Shown one piece after another: positions 42,607-52,836 of a stretch of 64,000 bases of DNA. Source of the stretch: Cryoendolithus antarcticus. Taxonomy: Eukaryota > Ascomycota > Dothideomycetes > Cladosporiales > Cladosporiaceae. Location of the stretch: contig NAJO01000007.1 of assembly GCA_002077065.1 (NCBI GenBank), forward strand, positions 620,001 to 684,000, in the 5' to 3' direction. The notes under the pieces are model-generated. The model saw only the letters and a list, made by a program, of their open reading frames with translations, was not told where the DNA came from and did not search any database. Each line of letters opens with the position of its first letter. Positions within the stretch are counted from its first letter, which is position 1. A program made the translations under genes and the position numbers.

Positions 42607-42963
42607 ACTGTGTGTGAAGTGCAGCGCCTACATCAAGTCCGGATGCATATCGGTACCCGAGACTTGTGAGGGATGAGACCACTACCGTCAGGTTTCGCAT
42701 GAACCAAATTGAGTACGCATCACGAAGAGACATCTCATATCAGGCACGAAGTCATTCAAGTCAGTCATAAGATACCTCAAGTGAACTACCTCAGATCTCG
42801 ATTGCGTTTCGAGTTGTATCCCGAGTTACCGGTACTGATGTTATAGTCGCGGATTCGCTTACTGGGCATCCCACTGGTCCTGTATATACTTCTCGATTAT
42901 TACTCTCTATCCTTCCACGCTTCACTGATCTTGACAGCGCTGGACGCTCTTGCTCTTTTGGCC
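42607..42963. other. Intergenic, no gene seen
   Basis: Between the Bfr2 stop and the first RBR ligase gene. The RBR frame is open back to 42931, but there is no ATG before 42964. Confidence 0.35.
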
Positions 42964-43968
42964 ATGGATACAGGATCCAGTGAAGACCTTACTGGCGACC
43001 AGCTCCTGGACAGAGTGTGGGCAAGACTCCGCACAGCACGAGGGATGAATGCGACAGCTGTGCCAGGCACACAAGACGTTGGCAGCACAGACGATCAGGC
43101 TGGTGAAGGTTTCGAGTCGGCTGTTGATGCGGAGGGAGAACGAGGTCAGCGCTCCCGGAAAATCTCGATCGCCTCGACCTACTCCATCAGCCCGACGCCA
43201 TCGTACATCCAAGACATACATGGACAACGGTCTCATTCACCCTCCGTCCCTGGTCAAGCGGAAGCCAATCAGGATGACGAGGATGCCAATCAGTCTGACT
43301 CAAGCTTAGATCTGTCAGAGCCTGATCCGCCCTGTGCGCATCCACCCTGCCGAGCGAATTGGATCAGATGCAACTCATGTCTGGAACACAAATGCCGATA
43401 CGAATCTCTCCGTCTGCACCCATGTAGACACTGGTACTGCGCAGAATGCCTCGAACGCTGGTACGAGGCCAGCGTCCGGGATGAGAGTCGTTGGCCGCCG
43501 AAGTGCTGCGAAGATGAGTATGACGACGAGGACGGGGACACTACTATAGACTTCGAAAACGTGGCAACATTGATCTCGAAGCCGCTTCGCGACAAGGTCC
43601 TGGAGAAGTGGGAGGAACTGCACTCACGACATCGGACCTACTGCTCGAATCGAGCGTGTGGCGCTTACATCGAGCGGTCACGTCACTTTGACACGAGTGA
43701 CGGTGCTGTTGCATATTGTGGGAAGTGCGACACGGTGACTTGCAAGAGCTGTAATGAGGCAGATCATCGCCCTACACGCTGTGCGCGCAATGAAGAAGAT
43801 GAAGCAGTGTTGGCTCTCGCCAAAGAGGAAGGATCAGCGCGCTGCCCGGACTGTGGGCATGTGGTGGTGAGAAATGGCGGCTGTCCGCACATCGTCTGCA
43901 GGTGCAAAGCGGAATTCTGCATCCTGTGCAATGCGCGCTGGAAGACTTGTGAGTGCCGCATGTACTAA
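42964..43968 (+). CDS. RBR (RING-IBR-RING) E3 ubiquitin ligase, copy 1
   Basis: Predicted RBR ubiquitin ligase, 334 residues, single exon. RING1 starts near residue 136 (CNSCLEHK...HPCRHWYCAECLERWYE) and ends in the RWPPKCC pair. The IBR has YCSNRACGAYI, YCGKCDTVTCKSC and a His/Cys pair. RING2 near residues 295-333 reads CPDCGHVVVRNGGCPHIVCR; the Cys of GGCPH is at the catalytic position of RBR ligases. Before RING1 the protein is acidic and disordered. Unlike the next two copies it has no intron in RING2 and no Cys-rich tail, ending just after CECRMY. First of three same-strand RBR genes; target unknown. Confidence 0.87.
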   Translation: MDTGSSEDLTGDQLLDRVWARLRTARGMNATAVPGTQDVGSTDDQAGEGFESAVDAEGERGQRSRKISIASTYSISPTPSYIQDIHGQRSHSPSVPGQAEANQDDEDANQSDSSLDLSEPDPPCAHPPCRANWIRCNSCLEHKCRYESLRLHPCRHWYCAECLERWYEASVRDESRWPPKCCEDEYDDEDGDTTIDFENVATLISKPLRDKVLEKWEELHSRHRTYCSNRACGAYIERSRHFDTSDGAVAYCGKCDTVTCKSCNEADHRPTRCARNEEDEAVLALAKEEGSARCPDCGHVVVRNGGCPHIVCRCKAEFCILCNARWKTCECRMY

Positions 43969-44478
43969 TGGTCAGTGTCTGAACACGATCGATACTTGGC
44001 TCTGGCGGAGAGACTGAACGGATGATGCGGCTAATGTCAAGACCCCGTCAAGGTGCGAGGTAGACGATTTGACCGCGCGATCGCTCCGGCTATCTTCCTC
44101 TGTATCAAAAAGTTCATGCATGGTTTCCTCTCTTACTGAATGCTATGTCCCCAGAGATTCCTTTGTCCTGCCAAGATGCTACTTTAGCAGTCTCTTTGCT
44201 TTACGATGCTCCGAGTAACACATTGTACCCGCTCCTTTACTATGAACTCCTTCTCGTTGCACAATCAATACAGCTCCTGCTAGCCGTCTTTCTTGTCGCT
44301 GCTTACAAGTACAGATTGCATCACAACAAGGAACCTGGGTGACGATACAATTGCGCATGACTTCATCCTGATCTCCACTTCACTGGCTAGCTGGACACTT
44401 GATCGTCGACTGAGACATTGTCCGTCGAAAACTAAAGGTCATTCTTCCTCTACACGCTTACACCTTCTCACCACGATG
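43969..44478. other. Intergenic, no convincing gene
   Basis: Between RBR copies 1 and 2. A 65-codon frame at 44145-44342 has one hydrophobic stretch but no other support; it may be chance or a decayed 5' part of copy 2, which lacks the N-terminal region seen in copy 3. Confidence 0.3.
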
Positions 44479-45311
44479 TCGGAATCTACCGACGGTGTGC
44501 CACCTTCCCTCAGCGACGACTACCTATGCGCATCATGTGAGCGCAAATTCCCATACGATCGGCTCTGCTTGTCGCCCTGCCAGCATTCCTATTGCGCAGG
44601 TTGTGTAAAGGGCATATACCGGAGCGCCATGAATACCCGCCCCTAGCGCGCACCCTCATGCTGCGTGGTGGCGTTCTCGTGGGACGAAGTCAAAGATGAT
44701 CTATCGCAAACCTTAGTGAAAGATTTCAAGGCGAAGAAGGAAGAACTGGAAGCCATCAACCCACTTCACTGCTATCTGAGCAATTACAATGCCTTCGTTG
44801 GGCAAGGACATATCATTAACGACCGTGGCATCTGCCAGGCATGCTTCCGTTGCACTTGCGCGTCCTGCAAGGCTGAAGCGCATGAAGGCAAATGCGCAAC
44901 GGACTCCCTCCTTCAACAGACACTGGAGTTGGCGCAGCAAGAAGGCTGGAAGCGGTGCCCGACGTGCGGGATCATGGTTGCCCGTAATCACGGATGTAAC
45001 CACATGGTGTATGTCGTCGCTGACAACTTTTCCCCCTTCGTACTGTAGTGCTGACTATCATCAGTTGTCTTTGTGGCGCTTCGTTCTGCTACGGGTGCGG
45101 TCAGGCGGCCACAGCCGGCTGCGATTGTCTGCTCCAGGATCCGGATCGCGATCTGATTATTCTGCAAGCAGGCTGTAATCACTGCGACTGGGTGCGCGAC
45201 GTTGAAGGGTGTGTCTGCGCTGATTGCGAGGATCCCTCACAGGACTCTCTCCGGAGATGTACTCACTGCGATATGAGGCAGTGCGCTCGCTGCAGGGATG
45301 ACGGTCGATGA
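44479..45311 (+). pseudogene. RBR E3 ligase, copy 2, interrupted by an in-frame stop
   Basis: Begins MSESTDGVPPSLSDDYLCASC with a RING1 (CASCERKFPYDRLCLSPCQHSYCAGC). The frame is then cut by TAG at 44644-44646, where copy 3 continues through AMIDRAMYPPKCC. After the stop the same frame resumes similarity: SCCVVAFSWDEVKDDL, the IBR (CQACFRCTCASC) and RING2 (CPTCGIMVARNHGCNHM). The RING2 intron (45009-45064, GTATGT...CATCAG) is at the same place as in copy 3. The tail keeps a Cys-rich module (GCNHCDWVRD...CADC...CTHCDMRQCARC). Removing 42 nt from GTAAAG to the TAG would skip the stop in frame, but that is shorter than other introns here and would delete conserved residues. Pseudogene, readthrough and sequence error remain possible. 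Confidence 0.65.
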
Positions 45312-45707
45312 GGCAAGTTGCCTGCAACAGAGGAGTAGCAGAGCAAGCTAGATTTAAAGTGGCGGCGTTCGGACTGCAGGGTACGCAGAGCGAAAGCCTG
45401 CTTCATCGTCCAATGCTGGTCGCATTTCTGAATGGCTTGTTGGGGTTATCGTAGACAGATCAGGTCACCAAGTCCAGGTGCGGTATTGCCCGACAATCTG
45501 GTGCTATCAGAAGGGGAATACTTCACTTCTCAATGATCTGCGTCTTCCACGTGCGCATCGACTGTGCATGTCGATGAGTCATTACCTGTCATGCATATTA
45601 GCTCCCTCTGCTTTGCATTTGCTCAACATCACTCACCCATTCCAGTCACTCGATCACTCACTCGCCAAATCTTCACGGTGCACCTCCTATGCCGCCTGGG
45701 TGACAAC
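45312..45707. other. Intergenic, no gene seen
   Basis: Between RBR copy 2 and a small hypothetical gene; no features recognised. Confidence 0.3.
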
Positions 45708-46236
45708 ATGGCCACCGCTGAAGACGTTGAGGACCAGAACTACCTGGCTGCATGCTCTGCCATGATCGCTGCGTGCTCTGCCATCAGACCCCTCGACGCA
45801 ACCTCAACAGATGATGCGCTCAGCGAGTGCTATGGTGTGGTCACGCTGGCGATCGGTGTACAGCGAGAATGTCATTTTAGCGTCTTGATCGAAGACATCA
45901 AGCCTACACCGCTCCTCAATGATGCGCCAATTGCCAACGATGCACCGACTGCTAAGGATGTGCCTGGTGCCAATGATACGCCGAGTAGTGTATTCTTCCT
46001 TCTTCGTCCACTTGTACATCTAGACTCCGAGCAATCGCGCATCTGCTCCCCCATTGGAACCACTTTTGGGTGACGATCTCATACATCCAGGCCAGATCAG
46101 ACCGCGTAAAGGACAGGCGGTGTGGTCGATGGGGGACTGGTCGGTGGGAGAAGACAATTGGGACACGACTGACGACAGGTTTTCGTCGGATGGATCGCTG
46201 GAGTCGGATGAAGCATGGTACTCCGCATCGGAGTGA
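45708..46236 (+). CDS. Small acidic hypothetical protein
   Basis: I do not recognise it. The first frame starts at 45708 (MATAEDVEDQNYLAA) and stops at 46073. It contains a degenerate repeat, NDAPIANDAPTAKDVPGAND. A second frame, acidic and ending SLESDEAWYSASE, continues to 46236 and could be joined through the CATCTAG acceptor at 46023. The matching phase-0 donors are weak (GTGCCT at 45960, giving a 64-nt intron, or GTATTC at 45990, giving only 34 nt). It sits between two RBR ligase genes on the same strand. Confidence 0.35.
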
Positions 46237-46400
46237 CGGACACTAATGTGGCGTGTTGGAGTATGTTCGATGTAGAGGAACCGGCTGAGTCGCTCCTTCC
46301 TTTCCTATCTCACTCGCGTGGAGTCTTGGCCCTCTTATTTGTATGTCGAAATTGACCCACCAGATATCCGCAGCACAACACACTGGTCTCTCACACCAAC

Positions 46401-47596
46401 ATGGCGGATCGACAAGAAAGGGAGGCTGATGCTTCCATGAAGCTTGTGCTGAAGCTTCAGCTCGAGGACATGCAGAGCATGCAAAGTGCCAAAGTCAGCG
46501 ACGACTCTATCACCGCTCAGCGCTTATTCATCGACGAGCTTCGGCAATACAAGTTTGCGCACCTGTTTGACGAAGAGCTTGCTGAGCTGTGCGAAGCAGT
46601 CGAAAAGCGCTTGGACAGGACCAGTCCAGCTCCGAAAGGAGACGCTACGCCAGCACTCACACCACCTCCGACGCCGACACTCGCTGCCACCACATCCGTT
46701 GTAGATGCCGAAGTCGACATTCCGGCATTTGAAGAAGAGCCACTGTTCAAGTGTGAGGCCTGTGAGGCTGAGTTGACGATTCAAGGAATCTGGCAAGCGC
46801 AATGTCAGCATCACTACTGCGTCCAATGCGTGGAGGACTGGTACACGCGCGCAATGATCGACAGGGCGATGTACCCTCCAAAGTGCTGCGGAACTCCTTT
46901 TCCCTGGGATGATGTCAAAGACGAGTTGCCGAGAGGCTTTGTCGCAGAGTTCGAGGGCATGCGCGAGGAGCTGGAGACCAAGACGCCCTTATTCTGCCAC
47001 GTTCTAAAGTGCGGCAGATTCATCAGCAAAATGTACTTCGTCCGCGACACCGCTGTGTGTCAGAAGTGTGACGCGGCTACCTGCACGCTCTGCAAAGGTG
47101 CTGCGCATGGCGAAGGGGATTGTCCGGAGGATATTACCATCAAGGAGACCATGGCACTGGCGACGAAGAGCGGCTGGAAGGCGTGTCCCGGGTGTCAGAG
47201 TGTGATTCAGCGCATCGCGGGATGCAATCACATGTCGTAGGTGACCTCACCTCCTACGGTAAGAAGCTTGACTGATCAGTGCACAGATGCCGCTGTGGCA
47301 CAAAGTTCTGCTACAATTGCATGAAAGTGGGCAACACCTGCAGCTGCCAGCTGTGGGAGGGAGAGCAGCAGCTTCTCGACCCCGAGTACCGTGGACCAGG
47401 CCAGGCGGTTAAGATATGGAGGGAGCTTGCCAGCATAACGCAGGGTGGATTCGTCAGGCCGGTCCGCATGTCTGCGACGAATGCGGCGACACCTTGTTTG
47501 CATTCATCTTCGAGTGCGTGTCCTGCCCTCGACGGGTGTGTGCACGCTGCAGGTAAGGTGTCCGGACCAAGGAAACACGATGAGTTCTTCACATAG
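46401..47596 (+). CDS. RBR E3 ubiquitin ligase, copy 3, with probable C-terminal frameshift
   Basis: Exons 46401-47236 and 47287-47596. The N-terminal helical region (LKLQLEDMQSMQSAKVSDDS, then FIDELRQYKFAHLFDEELA) is like that of fungal RBR proteins whose RING is preceded by a short helical module. RING1 is CEACEAELTIQGIWQAQCQHHYC, ending PPKCC. The IBR is CHVLKCGRFI...CQKCDAATCTLC. RING2 is CPGCQSVIQRIAGCNHM, then CRCGTKFCYNC across intron 47237-47286 (GTAGGT...CACAG, phase 2); the catalytic Cys of AGCNH is kept. After QAVKIW the reading frame gives no Cys pattern. The alternative frame from 47416 to 47556 encodes GACQHNAGW...CDECGD...CVSCPRRVCARCR, which matches the tail of copy 2. A single-base loss near 47405-47416 is the simplest explanation. 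Confidence 0.75.
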
Positions 47597-47700
47597 ACGT
47601 TCGAAGAGTCAGGCGAAGCTGCATGGTAATCGTAGAGGAGTCGAAAGCAGGAATCGGCTGTACTTTACCGCCAGTGGCACTTTCGTATGAAGCTTTCGTG

Positions 47701-48210
47701 CTACGACCTACCGCCGTCCTGGAACCGCTTCCCACTGTCTGCCTTGTGCTTTCCACTGCCACTACCTCCACTTGTCCGCGCGCGCTCATCCTCGCCAGCC
47801 TGTGATGCCGATCCTTCCGAGCCACCCTCCTGTGGATCCCTCGCCTTACTGACGTCTTGATTTGCCGGACTCACATCGAGCGGGTTACCGTCCTGAGACA
47901 CTGGTCAGTCTACGGTCTTCAATTGATCCTCGCCGATGTATCATACCTTCCCACTCTCCTTCTCAGCCGCCGCATGTTGTTGCTCAGGTCGAGTCTTGTC
48001 CCGACTGAAGGCTGCATCTTCCACTGCCGCAGCCCCAGGGTCTGAACCGCTTTTGGTATTCTCATTGGGTTCAATCTTCATGCTGTCCTTGTCTTGGGCA
48101 TCTTTGTGTGCTGCGAGGCGTGCTGACTGGGATATTGGGCGGGTAGTTCGGCGAGCTGCAGCGAATGCTGGTCTTGCGAGGAGCGAGCGGCGGAGGGAGG
48201 GGGAGAACAT
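47701..48210 (-). CDS. Small hydrophilic protein with mitochondrial-type leader
   Basis: Exons 48210-47947 and 47892-47701 give 151 residues. The intron (47893-47946) has GTATGA, GACTGAC and CTCAG and is phase 0. The ATG at 48210 gives MFSPSLRRSLLARPAFAAARRTTRPISQSA, an Arg/Ala/Ser-rich leader typical of mitochondrial import; the frame is open 44 codons further up without such features. The mature part is very hydrophilic and rich in Glu, Asp, Lys, Gly and Ser, with DGNPLDVSPANQDVSK near the splice junction. It resembles small conserved fungal mitochondrial proteins of unknown function. Confidence 0.65.
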
Positions 48211-48567
48211 GGTGACTGTAGTTTCACGCGAGCGATCTTCACAAACCCAAGAACGTAGCGAGAAGTCGATCGAATGCTCAGCGCCGACGTGTATTCCTTT
48301 ACTCAAGGCCCAGGTACTCCACGTTTCATACGTCAGTAGCAAAGTGAGGTCAGTACTTAGTGACGTTCTGTGCTAGCCATGTTGGGCCACTCCTGAGTCC
48401 GAGCACATATGGTGTAACCCTACCCTTTCACTGCCAGGCACTTGCCTGCTCAGCGTGCCAAATATCCCCATCAACTTCCGATGAATGTGCTTTCTCATCT
48501 TTCTGAGCTACCTGCTAGACGCTGAACTTTACCGCAACAACTCTCTGGCCGTTTGCGTTCGCTACGA
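48211..48567. other. Intergenic, no gene seen
   Basis: Holds the 5' side of the mitochondrial-leader gene and the 3' side of the first MYND gene; both are on the minus strand. Nothing specific recognised. Confidence 0.35.
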
Positions 48568-49620
48568 CTACGGCCAAGCGCCCGCCACAAGGGCTGACAA
48601 CTTGCTGTGCACGCCCCCCTCCTTGTCAAATGCGTTGATGTGCTGAGCAAAGTTCATCGTCAGTCGCTCCAAGAACTGTTGTTGAGCACGCTCGAATTTG
48701 ACGGCTGGCAGCTTCAGCAATTCTGCCAAGTTTTCATACCCATGCTCGTCACTGATGGAAGCAGCTAAGGCGTTGTCACTCAACTCTGTGCCCACCTGCG
48801 CCAGTATGTTGTTCTTGGCCCAGCAATCTGCAGGCTGCCCTCCCATGAGGCGGGCACGGACGTTAAGCTGTTCTGCGTTGACCGCCCAGTTCATGTAGCC
48901 TGCCTCCATCGTGCGAAGAGTCGACTTGATGTACTGAGAGGCGAATGAAGTCCACGGCATCAGAGACTGCGTGTTGTCATAGACTGCGCCAGCAAGATCG
49001 AGAGCCCAGACTGACTTGTCGGCCAGTCTTGCACGGTAGACGTAGTGACCCGGCGGTTTGCACTCCAAGGGGAGCCAGTCGATGAGAGGCTCTGGCTTGA
49101 GCACTACCACAACGACCTCATACTTGGCGACCGTTCCTAGGACGAGGATCAGTGGTGCTTCAGCTACAGTGCTCTCTGTGCCCATACCTTTGAATGCCTG
49201 TTGGACCATGGCGGCCATTTTGGTAACTTGAGCCATAGCGTTGCCATGCGCCAGCACAGCTTTTTCATCAAGCCCAGTCAGGCCAAGATTCGGGTAGCCT
49301 ACGAACTTGTGCACTGGTTCCGACTTGATGTGCATTCGAAGATGTCCATCACTCCCTCGTTCGGCTCGCACCTCGGAATAGTCCCATGTAGCTCTGGCTA
49401 CGACGTAGAAAGCGCGCTGGAGCACGTCTGCAGCGCGATGGAGCTGCTTGCGAAGGTTTTTGCTTTTGCATTCGATCTTGTGAGTGGGCCAGTCTTCTTT
49501 CTGACACGCCGGGCTGCAGTAGGATGTCATGCACATCTCGCCCTCTACGGTGAGGCCTTCGGTACAGCCACCGCAGCGACTGCGCGCCGGCTTCGCGCAG
49601 AGCTGGCAAAGCGATGCCAT
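48568..49620 (-). CDS. MYND zinc-finger protein, cluster copy 1
   Basis: First of seven paralogs. The MYND finger is at the N-terminus: CQLCAKPARSRCGGC, then YCSPACQKEDWPTHKIEC, with all eight ligands (C2-C2-C2-H-C). MYND domains bind zinc and usually mediate protein contacts. A helix follows (LRKQLHRAADVLQRAFY). The C-terminal region has the cluster-wide pattern YRARLADKSVWALDL...PWTSFASQYI. The frame is open throughout, but bases 49137-49187 are a 51-nt intron (GTATGG...CCTAG, phase 1): the other copies splice exactly here, and removal joins FKG to TVAKYEV. The spliced product is 333 residues. Function unknown. Confidence 0.8.
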   Translation of the reverse strand: MASLCQLCAKPARSRCGGCTEGLTVEGEMCMTSYCSPACQKEDWPTHKIECKSKNLRKQLHRAADVLQRAFYVVARATWDYSEVRAERGSDGHLRMHIKSEPVHKFVGYPNLGLTGLDEKAVLAHGNAMAQVTKMAAMVQQAFKGMGTESTVAEAPLILVLGTVAKYEVVVVVLKPEPLIDWLPLECKPPGHYVYRARLADKSVWALDLAGAVYDNTQSLMPWTSFASQYIKSTLRTMEAGYMNWAVNAEQLNVRARLMGGQPADCWAKNNILAQVGTELSDNALAASISDEHGYENLAELLKLPAVKFERAQQQFLERLTMNFAQHINAFDKEGGVHSKLSALVAGAWP

Positions 49621-50060
49621 GTCCGAAATTGTTTGAGGGTCTTGGAGATGACGGTGGAGAGTGTGAAGCTGGCGTGGTCACTTGCGATGTGGAATGAAAT
49701 TGTACGTGGGTATCAGCGTATGCGGTGGTAGGTACGCTAGGTGAGTTGTTAACTTGAGGGAGGTGCTTCACATGTCTACTCTTCACCTCAAGAATGCCGA
49801 GGGTCTCTGTGCGAGGCTATTTGGATCGCTCCTGAATCGAACGCTTCAACAGACCTCATCATATATGAGTGTACTGGACACAGCTAAACGCTAATTTTGT
49901 ACCAGTAAATCCCCGGACGGTTGCAGCATTGCGGCGTAGCTGTTCTAGCTACCGGCCACGGGACCTCCTTCACGCCTTTGGCTCCCTTGAAGGCAAGTCG
50001 CACCGGTCGCACGCCTGCACGCATCTGCATTTGCAGATCGTTAGCTTTTCGCCTCGCCGA
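49621..50060. other. Intergenic within the MYND cluster
   Basis: Between MYND copies 1 and 2, both on the minus strand. No gene or shared element recognised. Confidence 0.35.
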
Positions 50061-51109
50061 CTAGAGTCCAATGCGCAATTTCAGCGCCGCGGCACTGAGT
50101 CCGTCCTTCTTTTCCGCCCCTTCAAGCAAGGTATTGAATGTATGAGCATAGCGAACAACGTAGGCTTCCTTCGCCGCCTCGAAATCCTTGTTTGGCAGCT
50201 TCGCCAACTCTGTCAATGTCATATGTCCGTCCTCGTGGCTGGTAGTGAGGGACAAGACATATCTTGCGATCTGGCGGAAGGAATCTGTGCATAGAACGTC
50301 TTTGGACAGCTTGTCGACGATCCCGGACTGCTTGTGCTTGGCCATGATTTCGTCGAGCGAATCGTCCAGCATTCGCTCAGTTGTTCCCGCAGGGGCAGTC
50401 GCAATGATGGCAGTGACGCGCTCATCGACAAATGTCATCCATGGCGTGACTGGTCGCGTAGTGCCGTACTTCGCGCAAGCGAGATCCAGCGCCCAGAGAC
50501 TGCCGTCCGCCAACTTCGCGCGCATCACCCAGTACTCCTCCGGTCCCGGTCTGGCTTTCCACTCCAAGAGTGACGCACCCTTCGGGATCACCATTGACTC
50601 TTCGAGATTGACCACCGTGCCTGAATATAAGTTTAGCTCCTCGACTGTGGCTGTGAGCAGATGACGCTGTACTCACCCGCAAGCGCCTGCTTGATTGCAC
50701 CTCCCATTTCACTTGTCGGAGTCACACCTTCGTGGTGCGAAAGCAGAGCACCCTGCTCGATCGCCGAGAGATGCGCGCCCTGGAACGCCACTCGATGCTC
50801 TGTATACTTCTGCTCCGAATGGACTTGGAGCCGGCCGTCAACACCGCGCTCAATGTTGACAATGCGATAGTTCCAGGTGGTACGAGTGTGCGCAAGGAAT
50901 GTTGCTTGTAGGATATCGCCAGCGCGGTAGAGGTGCTTTCGTAGGTTGACACTCTTGCACTCAGTCTTGTGGATAGACCAATGTGCTTTCTGACATTCAG
51001 TTCCACAGTACCACGTCGATGTGGGATGGCCATCGACGTCAACCCCTTCGCTGCGGCGGCTGCAACGATGCTTGGCTGAGCCTTTGCAGACTGTGCATGG
51101 AGTCGCCAT
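50061..51109 (-). CDS. MYND zinc-finger protein, cluster copy 2
   Basis: Exons 51109-50677 and 50620-50061, 330 residues. The intron (50621-50676, GTGAGT...TTCAG) is phase 1 after the conserved Gly codon, as in its paralogs. The MYND finger reads CTVCKGSAKHRCSRR, then YCGTECQKAHWSIHKTEC. The second Cys of the second pair is replaced (CSRR instead of CxxC), so one zinc ligand is missing. The LRKHLYRAGDILQATF helix follows. The C-terminal region has YWVMRAKLADGSLWALDLACAK...PWMTFVDERV and a helical end (KLPNKDFEAAKEAYVVRYAH). It is divergent with copy 3. Confidence 0.85.
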
Positions 51110-51500
51110 GCTCGATGCTGCGTCGGTGGGTGGAGGACGCGTTACGGAGACGGGTGAAGTTGAAGGAGCCGAAGTTGGTGACTCGTCGAGTGAGCTGAAT
51201 CGAACAGGAGCAGATTCAGCCAGGGACCTGTGTAAGTGTTACCGTGCAAGTGCTTTACTGGCATTAGTAGATCACCTCACTCCAGATTACTTCACATGGG
51301 AGAAATCGGCTTCGGTATGTGTTCACCAAAGCTTGGCTTTGTCAGACACCGCCTGCGAACAAGCAGCAACGGTCGCGCTTGCCTGCATAAGGTCCGTTCA
51401 CATCAGTAGTCTAAGCCGCCCCCTCTGAATACCACATTTGCAGGACAAAGGAGGATATCCCCAAGACCTTTGCGACGCTCATTCCACGTCGCCTTCAGCC
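51110..51500. other. Divergent promoter region of MYND copies 2 and 3
   Basis: About 390 bases between two start codons. The 33-nt element found upstream of copies 4, 5 and 6 was not seen here on either strand. Confidence 0.35.
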
Positions 51501-52597
51501 ATGGCATCGAGCAACAGCGCACCCCTCAAGAGCTGTGCTATCTGCAACAAGGATGCCTCTCTTCGCTGTGCTGGCTGTGCAGAAGGTGTCGACATTAGCG
51601 GCTCACCTACTATGACCTGGTACTGCTCGAAGGCGTGTCAAACCGCTCACTGGTCGACTCACAAGATCGAGTGCAAAGATACTAGCTACCGCAAGCATTT
51701 CTATCGAGCAGGTGATCTGCTGCAGCAGTGCTTCCATCTCTTCTCGCGCAAGTTCTGGAATCATACCTGGAGCTCTTGGGAACGTGACGAGAATAACAGG
51801 CTGTACGGCTGGATGCATGGGCCTGACACTGGAGAAGACGAAAAACTGTATGATTTCCCGGAGGAGTGCGATACATTGTCGGACAGGGAGAAGCATGCAG
51901 TACTAGCCACCCAGAAAGGCCCTGCTGCCCTGCTGGCTTTCCACCAGCTTGTGAAGGCTGTGCTCAAAGGTGTGCCGTTCCACATGTGTTATTCAACCGG
52001 TTTAGACTAATGGTAGCAGGATCTTGCACGAATGTTGAGGAGATCATGGTCGATGCCAAGCAGCATGCAGTTGTGGTCTGGAATACCAAGAAGGTGGACG
52101 GAGAGCCGTTGGAGAAACCTGGGGACGTGCCCGAGACACATCAACTTTACCGCGTCACGCTGAAGGACAGCAACGTCTACGCTCTCGATCTCACCAGCGC
52201 GCAATTCGGTATTCCGCCTGTCATGCCCTTCGATCGGTACCAGGCCGCTGTCGTTCACCGCTTCGTCTCCGGACGCGCGTTCGGCCGATGCATTACCTAC
52301 ATCCAAGACGGATGTCAGACACGTGCGATGTTTGCGCTGGTGTGCCATAAAGAGATTGTGGATGAAGACTTCAGATTTGACAGCCGGATGATGTACTATG
52401 AGGAGATGATCGGAAGGGTCCGCAAGCGAGGAGGTACGATGGGCGCGCGCGAGTTGAAGTCCTCCAATGCGGAGCATCAGCGGACGCAAGAAGAGTTCCT
52501 GCAACGCTTCGCGGCTGGTCTGGAAATGGAGCTTACCGAGTTGAAGGCTCAGGGTGGGTTCGCCGGCGACGCTGCTCGCCGTGCCAAGGTAATGTAG
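51501..52597 (+). CDS. MYND zinc-finger protein, cluster copy 3
   Basis: The only plus-strand copy. Exons 51501-51969 and 52020-52597, 348 residues. The intron (51970-52019) has GTGTGC, GACTAATG and TAGCAG and is phase 1 at the shared position. The MYND finger is complete: CAICNKDASLRCAGC, then WYCSKACQTAHWSTHKIEC. The YRKHFYRAGDLLQQCFHLF helix follows, then the conserved C-terminal region with LYRVTLKDSNVYALDLTSAQFG and PFDRYQAAVVHRFV, and a helical end (EHQRTQEEFLQRFAAGLEME). I chose the ATG at 51501 (MASSNSAPLKSC) because it lies just before the finger as in the paralogs; the frame is open 21 codons upstream. Confidence 0.87.
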
Positions 52598-52836
52598 AGG
52601 TGGTCCGGATTATGTCGTGCGGTCTCATGGACGATCGCTCGATGATCATGGTGCCACGATTGGGAGTGTGCTGGAAAGTTGAGAAGAAGAAGTTCACTAC
52701 ACGGAAGTTCAACACAATTTGACAGCAAAGTCACTACGACTGGTTTATTCTCGGTTTTGCAACACGCTGCCCTGGCCTGGTGTTTTGCTTGTGGGGAAGC
52801 ACCTCACTGTCTTGCGTCCGCTCTCCTGTCGTGTTC

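Noticed and set aside
44602..44646. 42-nt intron that would remove the TAG of RBR copy 2
   Set aside because: Shorter than almost all other introns here, and it would delete residues conserved with copy 3 (the VxxxYxxAM stretch). Not excluded, so listed as a test in the findings.
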